In this document: positions 1 through 7,199 of the stretch, one piece after another
How positions within the stretch are numbered: the first letter of the stretch is position 1
Layout: the number at the start of each line of letters is the position of its first letter
Source: Peptococcaceae bacterium
Lineage (GTDB): Bacteria; Bacillota; Desulfotomaculia; Desulfotomaculales; Desulfocucumaceae
DNA: 12,950 nt
Direction: 5' to 3'
Assembly (NCBI GenBank): GCA_013336365.1
Contig: JAAXTT010000030.1
Location: forward strand, 1 to 12,950
Program-made: the position numbers and the translations under genes
The notes under the pieces: generated by a model
The model's input: only the letters and a program-made list of their open reading frames with translations
Database searches by the model: none
Told to the model about the DNA's origin: nothing

Positions 1-976
1 CACCAATAATCAGAAATAAGAAAACAATGGTGTGAACCAAACCGATTATTCCGCAGCAGACAAAGGCAGTCCATAAATAGGATTTGTTACTGCTCTGGAG
101 ATAACTGAGAATAAAATACCAAGCGGGCAGAAGGAAAACCAAGGCAAATTCCTGTGAGTTGGTGGAAACCTGCCGGCTCCATTCAATACCTGTGATAGAA
201 CCCCCTAAAACTCCAAAAACAAAGGCCGCCATAATAGCCGGCAAGATCTGTTTGGTAATCTTTAATATAAAAAAATATAGCCCCAAGGTTATTAAAACTG
301 TGTTCATGGGTCCTATATACTTAAGAATATACAAATGATCATTGGTTGCAAATTTTCTGATAATTGAAAGATATATGTGAAACCCTTGGGGATATATGCC
401 GTCATGAAACAATAATCTTTGGTCCATATATTTCATCCAAGCTAGGGTAACATAGGCATCAGACATAGCTGGAGCGGCATGCATAATTGCATCATAAAAG
501 CGCAGATAGGAGGAAAACAAAAAAACCGCTGCAAACAAAAGGCTGTTAGCTACGGCAACAAAGCTTCCAAAATTATTAAATAGGACTTGTTGAAATACAA
601 AAGCAAATCTATTTAACCCTTTCCTTATTGTTCCCCCTATATGCACCTGCCCATCCAGTAAATCAAAAAACCAATTAATGCCCCTATTGGCAGATACCTT
701 TGATTTTCTTCTCCATAATCCGCCATTTGTCGCCTTATACAGGGACAAGAAAAAAAATATAGCCACTAACGATATTACTTCATAAAGCTTCAAAACAATC
801 AGCACATACCCCAACACTATAGTCAAAAAAACCATTTTTGCATACCTGGAAACAAAACCATCCAGGCTCAGCTGCCTATCATTGAATAAAAAAAATGGCC
901 AAAGCAAATAAACAATAGAAAAGGCAAACCCACAACGAAAAATATTCAGGAGCTGATTATTAAAATCTGAATACAA
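1..976 (-). CDS. GT-C-like polytopic membrane protein (partial, runs off left edge)
   Basis: An open frame of 325 codons without a stop continues past position 1, so the C-terminus is missing. I chose a TTG start at 976-974 because GAAGGG (988-983) lies 6 nt upstream and no better start is nearby. The start is 12 nt after the pelG stop, so this is probably the fifth gene of the same operon. The protein has many hydrophobic segments (about residues 15-30, 47-78, 138-158, 222-240, 244-262, 278-292 and 303-325). Between membrane segments lies a loop with DAYVTLAWMKYMD (173-185) followed by YPQGFHIYL (195-203). An acidic residue in the first large outer loop followed by a YPxGFH-like motif is typical of GT-C-fold, lipid-linked-sugar-using transferases. 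That assignment is inference; an O-antigen polymerase-like or other sugar-processing membrane protein is also possible. Family membership is unconfirmed because the protein is incomplete. Confidence 0.72.
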   Translation of the reverse strand, partial: MYSDFNNQLLNIFRCGFAFSIVYLLWPFFLFNDRQLSLDGFVSRYAKMVFLTIVLGYVLIVLKLYEVISLVAIFFFLSLYKATNGGLWRRKSKVSANRGINWFFDLLDGQVHIGGTIRKGLNRFAFVFQQVLFNNFGSFVAVANSLLFAAVFLFSSYLRFYDAIMHAAPAMSDAYVTLAWMKYMDQRLLFHDGIYPQGFHIYLSIIRKFATNDHLYILKYIGPMNTVLITLGLYFFILKITKQILPAIMAAFVFGVLGGSITGIEWSRQVSTNSQEFALVFLLPAWYFILSYLQSSNKSYLWTAFVCCGIIGLVHTIVFLFLIIG

Positions 977-988
977 AATAATCCCTTC

Positions 989-2593
989 TTATGAAGCAGA
1001 GTACAAATAATAATCCAAATTTTTGATTAGTTTGAAAACTGCCCGGGTCGTCAGATATGTGAAAACAATTGTGCCTACCAGAAGTCCAAAAATCGCCCAG
1101 CTGTAATCAACCCATCTGCTCAGCATAAAGCCCAGAACCAAATTTAGCAACAAGGAAAAAACAAGAGGTTTATATACTAATTCAGGCTGGGAAAAACAAA
1201 ATAATATTAGGGCATTCAACAAGGCAATTGTAAAAATGGTATATGACACAATTGCCCAGATAAAGACAAAGCTTGTGGTGGCCGTGGTAAATATGTTCAG
1301 CTCCATAATGCCGGTTAAACTCAATATTCTTAATATAAAATATAGTCCAATAGAATTTATAACAGAAAAAACCATAATAAAAATGCCTCTTTTTATATAT
1401 AAACGAAGATATATTTCCTTAAGAACCCTTAAATCGGACATAGTATGATTCTTCTGATTTGCTTCCAAATTCATCATAAACTCATTCACTACCACCTCGA
1501 CCAACCCCATAGGCAAAATGAGAGTAAGCAGTGCAAAGTCAAGACCCAGCTCATATTCACCCCTAAACCAAATAAGGTATGGCATGTACAGATTATTGGT
1601 GGACCAGGCAATTATACGATCAGCATAAAGAAAAGAAAAATATAGGAACCCGTAAATAAAGTAGGGAATACTTGTAAAGGCAATGATAGACAGGCGAGGT
1701 AGCTGGGGTGCTATACCCTTTTCCATTTCCTTTTCAGCCTTTATGAAAAAATACTGAGCAGCGACAATGCCTACGGCAGATACTGCAAACAATGCAATAA
1801 CCTGGGAAATTATAATATTTAGTCCGATTACAGTAAAGAAAATAAAAACAACGCCAATTCCGCCAATAAAAAGCCCTGTGAAGAATATTTCCTTTTGCAA
1901 AATGTACATAATAGTCACTGAAAGCCATATTGCACAAAGAAAGAGAAAATAAAGGATGCTAATTAATGTCATGTTCCAGGGAAAAACCGAAAAAACAACA
2001 CTAAAAATTAAAAACAGAAGTGCAGCCAAAAGGCATATCACATACCCCACCTTGAGCAGGTGAAAGGTTACCCTTCGGGCTATGGAATAATGCCCCTGTC
2101 CAACATACATAAAGCCCCTGCGGGCAATAGCCTGGGTAAATCCACCCACAGCTACAAAGCTTAATATTGTGCCGATGGCTATGCTTGTAGCATTTTCAAG
2201 GGATAGGTATTCGTAGGAGGATAAGGAGTATCGTAGAGTCAGCATGGATAAAACAGACACTGCCATTGGCAAGGCAAAAATCGTGCCTCTGAGAAAACTT
2301 CTTAGGATAAGAACAATATAAGCAAATATGGATAATTCTGCTGCGGATAATGCCGGAACAAAGGTTATTCCACTCTTGATTGAATCCCATATGCTCTCCG
2401 CCAGAACAAAAACATCTTCAACACCAAAGACATCTTTAGCCATACTGTCAGTCCAGCCTAAAGATTCTAATATAGCTGCGATCTCATATTTATCCTCAGG
2501 CTGAACATGACAGCTCAGAACTTCCTGAACTAAGCTTTCTAAGGATACTTTATTTATATCAGGCTTTACAGCAGCTCTTTTTACCAATTCCAT
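989..2593 (-). CDS. pelG: PelG-type polysaccharide exporter with soluble N-terminal extension
   Basis: PelG is the inner-membrane MOP/polysaccharide-transporter-like protein of the Pel exopolysaccharide system and works with PelF. The 534-residue product has an N-terminal soluble helical stretch (about 1-78) and then roughly 12 membrane segments from about residue 85 to 518. PelG-like signatures are YFIYGFLYFSFLYADRIIAW (311-330) and PYLIWFRGEYELGLDFALL (338-356), which resemble the aromatic DR-AW and YELGLDxAL blocks that I recall from PelG proteins. Usual PelG length is about 450-460 residues, so the extra length is mainly the N-terminal extension. That extension contains ESLGWTDSMAKDVFGVEDVF (43-62) and was not recognised as a known domain. 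The ATG at 2593 lies 6 nt after the stop of the preceding gene and has only a weak Shine-Dalgarno (GGTCTGGAA), so translation may be coupled. The substrate could be Pel-like or another polymer made by the upstream PelF. Confidence 0.87.
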   Translation of the reverse strand: MELVKRAAVKPDINKVSLESLVQEVLSCHVQPEDKYEIAAILESLGWTDSMAKDVFGVEDVFVLAESIWDSIKSGITFVPALSAAELSIFAYIVLILRSFLRGTIFALPMAVSVLSMLTLRYSLSSYEYLSLENATSIAIGTILSFVAVGGFTQAIARRGFMYVGQGHYSIARRVTFHLLKVGYVICLLAALLFLIFSVVFSVFPWNMTLISILYFLFLCAIWLSVTIMYILQKEIFFTGLFIGGIGVVFIFFTVIGLNIIISQVIALFAVSAVGIVAAQYFFIKAEKEMEKGIAPQLPRLSIIAFTSIPYFIYGFLYFSFLYADRIIAWSTNNLYMPYLIWFRGEYELGLDFALLTLILPMGLVEVVVNEFMMNLEANQKNHTMSDLRVLKEIYLRLYIKRGIFIMVFSVINSIGLYFILRILSLTGIMELNIFTTATTSFVFIWAIVSYTIFTIALLNALILFCFSQPELVYKPLVFSLLLNLVLGFMLSRWVDYSWAIFGLLVGTIVFTYLTTRAVFKLIKNLDYYLYSAS

Positions 2594-2599
2594 AACGTT

Positions 2600-3841
2600 T
2601 TATTCCAGACCTGGTATAATCATATTAACAATCAACTCAGCCAGTTTTCCTTCTCTTTCTGACTTATCAATTATTTCCGGAGTAATTATTTCATTTTTCC
2701 GGATCACAATTTCCCCTTTACTGTCCGCCAGATCTTCACCAGCCAGCTTGCCAACAATATATTTGTGCCTGACAGTTTTAATTTCTCTGCTCACCACTGT
2801 GCTTGAATTGATTGGATTATCATTCAAAGCTGAATCTGTTTCTGTTGATGACCCAGGTGGTTCTATATAAACGATATTTTCCTCCGCCGGCAGCAGCCCT
2901 CCAGATAGTTTACCGGTAGCAGGAGCATCCCAGAAGCTTCCACTTGGAATCTGAGATTCTTCATTGTCATTATTGTGAATGCCTGAGGGTTTGCTTTCTT
3001 CCCCTCCAACAGGCTCTGCAACACTGTCTATCCTTTGTTCTGTCAGATGTTTCTTGTTTTCATCGGATACACAGTGTTTTTCAATTATTTTCTTAATATT
3101 TTCCAACTTCTCATAGCTGGTTTCTGCCTTCAGTAAATTATTTTTATCCTGCCAGTCAGCTGAAATAACGAGGGCGTCATTTTTTACCGCCACAACATAA
3201 TCAGCTAATATATAAATACCTCCGCTAAGAAAAAACCCTTTTATTTCATTATTTACCTCATTATTGTCTATTTTCTCCACTTTACCCAACAAAGATCCAT
3301 TGGAACAAACCACAGACTTCCCTATAACATCATCCTTCATGGCTGAAACTATTCGTGATTTGCTTATTAGTGGAAATATAGTTCCCGCAACCTTGTCTAT
3401 AGATTCTTCCTCTTTGACAATTATGCGGTCCTGGTGCCCGCCAAGCTGAATAATCCCCTTAAGAATTTCCTCCAGCTGGTTTTTGGTGCTGGTTATTTCC
3501 CTTTCAATATCAACTGCATATTTGCTGTTAAAGGCAATTTTCTCAGCTTTCTCTAAATCTATTGCACTTATTTCATCTTCAGTGGCGTTTTCTATAGACT
3601 TCAAGGATTTATTGACCCTTTTTCTTGCATGCTCCAGAACAATCGCTTTCTCCATATAGGTCTGTCGTTGCTTAATCAATAGTTTTTTTTCCTGCAGCAA
3701 ATTGTTCCGCTCTTGAAAACAGGCATTAATATTTTCTTGCAGCAATAGCAGTTGATTTTTTTGAGAGGAATTCATCTCCTCCAATTGCGTTTCCACCTGC
3801 TGCTTGTTATATCCTAAAAATTTTCCAGAAATGCCCGGCAT
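2600..3841 (-). CDS. DivIVA-like coiled-coil protein with PRC-barrel domain
   Basis: No established gene name is recognised. The 413-residue soluble protein has four visible parts. Residues 7-23 (GKFLGYNKQQVETQLEE) resemble the start of DivIVA, where a short hydrophobic-GY-xxxxV motif precedes the coiled coil. Residues about 20-135 are rich in Glu, Lys, Gln and Leu and look like a long coiled coil. Residues about 168-229 resemble a PRC-barrel (DVIGKSVVCSNGSLLGKVEKI, then a short beta-rich run ending DALVISADW), a small beta domain often used for protein or membrane docking. Residues about 255-352 are a polar Ser/Gly/Asn/Pro-rich linker, followed by a compact C-terminal domain (358-413) with the motif LAGEDLADSKGEIVIRKNE. 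There are no membrane segments or signal peptide. AAGGAG (3854-3849) lies 7 nt before the ATG, inside the last codons of the preceding gene, whose stop is only 2 nt upstream. Its place between pelF and pelG suggests a scaffold or positioning factor for the polysaccharide machinery; this is inference. Confidence 0.8.
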   Translation of the reverse strand: MPGISGKFLGYNKQQVETQLEEMNSSQKNQLLLLQENINACFQERNNLLQEKKLLIKQRQTYMEKAIVLEHARKRVNKSLKSIENATEDEISAIDLEKAEKIAFNSKYAVDIEREITSTKNQLEEILKGIIQLGGHQDRIIVKEEESIDKVAGTIFPLISKSRIVSAMKDDVIGKSVVCSNGSLLGKVEKIDNNEVNNEIKGFFLSGGIYILADYVVAVKNDALVISADWQDKNNLLKAETSYEKLENIKKIIEKHCVSDENKKHLTEQRIDSVAEPVGGEESKPSGIHNNDNEESQIPSGSFWDAPATGKLSGGLLPAEENIVYIEPPGSSTETDSALNDNPINSSTVVSREIKTVRHKYIVGKLAGEDLADSKGEIVIRKNEIITPEIIDKSEREGKLAELIVNMIIPGLE

Positions 3842-3843
3842 AT

Positions 3844-4269
3844 TTACTCTCCTTCAGCTATTCCCTTTACTGTTAAATAATGAGTTGCAACCGAACTGAT
3901 TTCTTCCCTTATGTTATCAATAGCTACTCTCAAATTGAGCAACTCAGCTCTTCTCTCTGCAACCATATCTTCAGCATATCTCTCTGTTTTTTCTGACTCC
4001 TGGATAGCAGCAAATATCCTTGTAGACGCATCAAGATGGGACTGTAGCAAAAGACCCGTTATTTCAACTTCAATAGCCTTGTATTCAGCAATCTCACTCT
4101 CTAGTCTGTTTATTTCCATCTTAATCAGCTCTATTTGATGAACCTCATCTGCCAGCTGCTCTTTTAGCTTTATAACGACTTCCTTATATTCCTGGACTGT
4201 TTTTGCAACATGTCGGTCAAAATCCTTGGGACTGTAGCCCCAGACAGACCTCTTCCATGTTTTTTTCAT
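3844..4269 (-). CDS. small DivIVA-like coiled-coil protein
   Basis: The 141-residue product begins KKTWKRSVWGYSPKDFDRHV, which aligns well with the DivIVA N-terminus (Lys-Thr-aromatic, then a hydrophobic pair, Gly-Tyr, acidic/polar residues, then a hydrophobic position). It is followed by an almost uninterrupted heptad-like Leu/Glu/Lys-rich region (about 18-135). DivIVA family proteins bind negatively curved membrane and recruit other proteins to poles and septa. In B. subtilis DivIVA the membrane-inserting pair before Gly-Tyr is Phe-Arg; here it is Val-Trp. I chose the ATG at 4269 because GGAGGT (4284-4279) is 9 nt upstream. The alternatives, TTG at 4299 and ATG at 4278, lack a correctly placed site (the ATG is immediately next to GGAGGT). 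With this start there is a 22-nt gap to pelF and no overlap. Function in polysaccharide secretion is inferred only from position between pelF and pelG. Confidence 0.8.
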   Translation of the reverse strand: MKKTWKRSVWGYSPKDFDRHVAKTVQEYKEVVIKLKEQLADEVHQIELIKMEINRLESEIAEYKAIEVEITGLLLQSHLDASTRIFAAIQESEKTERYAEDMVAERRAELLNLRVAIDNIREEISSVATHYLTVKGIAEGE

Positions 4270-4278
4270 AAATACCAT

Positions 4279-4284
4279 ACCTCC
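4279..4284 (-). promoter_or_regulatory. Shine-Dalgarno deciding the start of the small DivIVA-like gene
   Basis: GGAGGT sits 9 nt before the ATG at 4269. It excludes the longer TTG start at 4299, which would place this site inside the gene, and the ATG at 4278, which directly abuts it. Confidence 0.7.
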
Positions 4285-4291
4285 CAATCTA

Positions 4292-6034
4292 TTAGGCAAT
4301 CCTTCTCTCTTCTGTATAAATCACCATTGCTTCTGCCTTTTCAAGCTCACTGAACGCAAAATCAAATTCTCCCAGCTTATTATATGCCTCTGCTATTTCT
4401 GACAAAAGTACGGGAACTGCAACTGAACCCGGATCAGTCTTTATTGCCGCTCTGAACTGAATAATTGCCTCCTGCCAAAATCCTATCTCCATAAAGGCAT
4501 ATCCTCTTTCTGCCAGTAAATTTTGCTTCTTCAGATTTATTGAAATAAGCTGTCCCGGCTCCAATTCGCCTGCTAATGTCCGATAGCTGCTCATATACAT
4601 GCCTAGTGCTTTTTCAATGGTGAAATAGTTCAGGGCTCGCTCCCTGGCTTCCTTGCCCATAGAATAACGAAGATCGGGATTTTCCAAAAACATCATTAAA
4701 GCTCTTGCAAATTCATCAGGCCTTTCGGGTCTGACCACAATTCCACAGTCACCCACAGCCTCCTTAACACCACCCACATCTGTTGCTACAACCGGCTTGC
4801 CTGACATCATCGCCTCCACTACCGAATAGGGAAAGGCTTCCGTAATACTGGATAGTGCAACAACATCCCCACTACGATAAGCTGCAGGTATATCGTTAGT
4901 ATGCCCGGCGAAAATAAACATCTCTTCAATATCCAATTCTCTGCGTAAGGCAAGACACTCCTCATAATAATCAGGAACCGAAACAGATCCATAAACTATA
5001 AATTTTATATCCGGAATTCTTTGCCTTACAATAGCTGCAGCTCTAATCAAGGTTAATATATCCTTGACTGGGTCTATTCTTGCCACCACAACAACTGTCA
5101 GATTGGATTTTTTCAGCTTGTACTCAGAAGGCGTAAATATATCCTTGTCTACTCCATTATAAATAACCTTTATCTTATCCGGTGATACCCCGAATTTCTT
5201 TTCCCACCTGGTATTATAAGCACAGACCGGAGAAACCTGGTCAGCCAGATAATAGTTTAAATCTGTTACTGAATGAATCATTCTCACTAAAAAGGTATTT
5301 AGATATGAAGACTGGCCCCTTCTTGAAATTGATAAATACTGCTCTCTCAAATAAACTCCATGCTCTGTCAGAAGAAAAGGCGTCTTATTTTCCAGCTTGG
5401 CCAAAACGCAAGGTATCCCACAAAACGCAGCGGCAGCTGAATGGCTAACGTCAACATTTGGCATTGGAGTATTTAAAATAACCAAAAATCTATATAACCA
5501 GCCCATACTGTTAATAAGATCATGGACACTGGGCATTGCCAGCTTGTTGTTGCTATTGGCGGCAAAATCCCTGATTGTGGTTTTGAAAACCTCCCAGGTC
5601 GCCTCGGATTTAAAGCTGTTCCTATAATCATACTCTCTGAAGAATTTATGCATTTCTACCAAGGTCTGTCCAAACCTCATCGGTTTTTTATCCACGCTCA
5701 GAATCTCTTCTATAAGATCCCTGAATAAAGGTAGAAATTCCATTTCAACAACCCTGCTGTCTGTATACCTTTTTGCAGTATATATATTTGAGAATGGTGT
5801 TGTCAGATGCTCGCTCGGTTCCTCAGTCCCCCAAAGAGGAACCTTAATAAGCTTTGTTCTTTCAGGCAAACTGAACTTTTGAGTTACAAAGGGATTCATA
5901 ATAATGCTGTAAATTGTATAATCAACATTCGGCAGTTTATCAACTAAAACATTGCACCAGGTACTGACCCCTCCCTGATGAAATGGATATGTGCCTTCTG
6001 TTGAAAGCATTACTTTGATTCTATCCTGACTCAA
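4292..6034 (-). CDS. pelF: PelF-type GT4 glycosyltransferase with C-terminal TPR extension
   Basis: PelF is the cytoplasmic glycosyltransferase that polymerises the Pel exopolysaccharide from UDP-activated N-acetylhexosamine. The 580-residue product shows the family's N-terminal glycine-rich donor-domain start STEGTYPFHQGGVSTW (11-26), TEHGVYLRE (223-231), the nucleotide-sugar site region VARIDPVKD (317-325, Arg319 and Lys324) and the GT4 EX7E motif in TEAFPYSVVE (Glu399 and Glu407). After the GT-B fold there is an added region (about 506-580) that reads as two tetratricopeptide repeats: AERGYAFMEIGFWQEAIIQF and then EIAEAYNKLGEFDFAFSELE. Usual PelF proteins are about 500-510 residues, so the extra length matches this extension. 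Start choice: AGGTGAT (6048-6042) is a near-perfect match to the 16S tail and lies 7 nt before TTG at 6034. The longer GTG start at 6046 lies inside that site. It is the first gene of the five-gene operon. The real polymer made is unknown. Confidence 0.88.
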   Translation of the reverse strand: MSQDRIKVMLSTEGTYPFHQGGVSTWCNVLVDKLPNVDYTIYSIIMNPFVTQKFSLPERTKLIKVPLWGTEEPSEHLTTPFSNIYTAKRYTDSRVVEMEFLPLFRDLIEEILSVDKKPMRFGQTLVEMHKFFREYDYRNSFKSEATWEVFKTTIRDFAANSNNKLAMPSVHDLINSMGWLYRFLVILNTPMPNVDVSHSAAAAFCGIPCVLAKLENKTPFLLTEHGVYLREQYLSISRRGQSSYLNTFLVRMIHSVTDLNYYLADQVSPVCAYNTRWEKKFGVSPDKIKVIYNGVDKDIFTPSEYKLKKSNLTVVVVARIDPVKDILTLIRAAAIVRQRIPDIKFIVYGSVSVPDYYEECLALRRELDIEEMFIFAGHTNDIPAAYRSGDVVALSSITEAFPYSVVEAMMSGKPVVATDVGGVKEAVGDCGIVVRPERPDEFARALMMFLENPDLRYSMGKEARERALNYFTIEKALGMYMSSYRTLAGELEPGQLISINLKKQNLLAERGYAFMEIGFWQEAIIQFRAAIKTDPGSVAVPVLLSEIAEAYNKLGEFDFAFSELEKAEAMVIYTEERRIA

Positions 6035-6041
6035 CAAAGCT

Positions 6042-6048
6042 ATCACCT
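6042..6048 (-). promoter_or_regulatory. Shine-Dalgarno deciding the pelF start
   Basis: AGGTGAT lies 4 nt before TTG at 6037 and 7 nt before TTG at 6034. The GTG at 6046, which would extend the protein by four residues, is part of this site, so TTG 6034 is the more likely start. Confidence 0.6.
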
Positions 6049-6086
6049 TTCATTTAGACTAAATATTAAGAATATTTCTTTTTAAT

Positions 6087-6114
6087 ATTTTAGCATAATT
6101 GTTTAATAAAACAA
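6087..6114 (-). promoter_or_regulatory. candidate promoter of the pelF-pelG operon, overlapping a dyad
   Basis: On the minus strand TTGTTT (6114-6109) and TAAAAT (6092-6087) are separated by 16 nt. TATG precedes the -10 element (TATGcTAAAAT, 6097-6087), matching the extended -10 consensus known from Bacillus. A perfect 7-bp inverted repeat with a 4-nt loop (ATTGTTT-TATT-AAACAAT, 6115-6098) covers the -35 hexamer and much of the spacer and could be an operator. It is AT-rich, so chance is possible. The predicted leader to the TTG start is about 45 nt. Confidence 0.45.
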
Positions 6115-6135
6115 TACTTATCTGCATAGTAGGCA

Positions 6136-7077
6136 TTATGGCACTTTATTGTCTGCCAGATACGCAATAAGTTTTGTCATTCCTTCCTCAATAGTATACT
6201 TCGGCATGTAGGTCAATAAACTTTTGCCCTTAGAAATATCTGCCAATGAATGAAGAATATCTCCCTGACGGAAGGGCAAATATTTTGGTTGTAAATCTGC
6301 TCCGATTATATTATTTATTGTTTTCACAAGACTGTTTAAAGATGTACTTTTGCCAGTCCCTATATTGATAACCTCACTGGTTTCCCTCTCGATAAAACAG
6401 GCCTTAATAATACTGTTAACTGCATCGTCTACATAGACAAAATCTCTGGTATTGTTGCCATCGCCATAAATAACAGGTCTCTTCCCACTTAACATTTCCG
6501 CTAAAAATATTGATATTACCCCGGAATAATTGGAACTTGGATTCTGCTTTGGACCATAAATATTAAAGAACCTCAGAGAAGTAATCTTCAACCCGTACAA
6601 ATAATTAAAAACCCTACCATAATACTCTTGGGCAAGCTTGGAAACAGCGTAAGGCGACAAGGGCTCAGGAAACATATCCTCCTTCTTAGGGAGTACCGGA
6701 TTGTTTCCTTAGGCTTCAGCAGAAACAGCTTTAACTATTCCCTTTATTTCTACATATTAGACAGCAGCCTTAAAGAGAGCAAGTGATGAGGTGACCATGC
6801 TTTCGTTAGATTTGACAGGATCATCAATTGAAAACTGTACTGAAGGCATGGCTGCCAAATGAATAATATAATCTATTCCCTCTACAGCCTGTCTGGCAAT
6901 CCGGTAATCCTCCAAGGATGCATTAATCAGCTCGATTTTATCCATAATCATAGCTAAATTTTCAATTCTGCCAGTTGAAAAATTATCAATAACTCTGACT
7001 TTATGCCCATAAAATAATAGCGATTCCACACAATTTGAGCCAATAAATCCTGCGCCCCCGGTTACAAGAAAATTCAC
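6136..7077 (-). pseudogene. NAD-dependent sugar-nucleotide epimerase/dehydratase, broken by two in-frame TAA codons
   Basis: This is an extended SDR of the UDP-glucose/UDP-GlcNAc 4-epimerase type. Read through, it is 313 residues, the normal size for short epimerases, with no frameshift. Visible motifs are the NAD-binding GGAGFIGSN (7-15), VIDNFSTG (29-36), HLAAMPS (73-79), the catalytic YxxxK in SPYAVSK, GDGNNTRDFVYVDD and INIGTGKS. TAA codons occur at 6759-6757 and 6711-6709. Between them the usual region around the catalytic Ser/Thr (normally like VVYASSSxVYG) is heavily altered, and the second stop sits where the conserved Tyr before Gly is expected. The GTG start at 7077 has AAGGGTGAT 5 nt upstream. 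An AAGGAGG sequence (6684-6678) lies just before ATG 6675, so the C-terminal half could in principle be translated alone, but it would lack the cofactor domain. As such enzymes make UDP-GalNAc or UDP-galactose, it may once have served the adjacent polysaccharide operon. Confidence 0.82.
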
Positions 7078-7112
7078 AGCAAATCACCCTTAAAAAAAAT
7101 GCATAATAATTT

Positions 7113-7142
7113 ATTCTAATATATTATTAACAGTAATAGCAA
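7113..7142 (-). promoter_or_regulatory. weak candidate promoter upstream of the broken epimerase
   Basis: TTGCTA (7142-7137) and TAGAAT (7118-7113) are 18 nt apart on the minus strand and lie about 36 nt before the GTG start. The region is so AT-rich that chance matches are likely. Confidence 0.25.
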
Positions 7143-7199
7143 TAATATTTACTAAAGTAACAAAATAAAATAGCAAGCTTTCAGCAAACAGTATTTTGC

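Noticed and set aside
4270..4299. Longer start (TTG 4299) for the small DivIVA-like gene, giving an overlap with pelF
   Set aside because: The GGAGGT at 4284-4279 would be inside the gene and there is no ribosome binding site before 4299; the ATG at 4269 also begins exactly at the DivIVA-like motif.
7104..7129. Perfect 7-bp inverted repeat TAATAAT/ATTATTA upstream of the epimerase
   Set aside because: Composed only of A and T in an AT-rich gap, so it is expected by chance.
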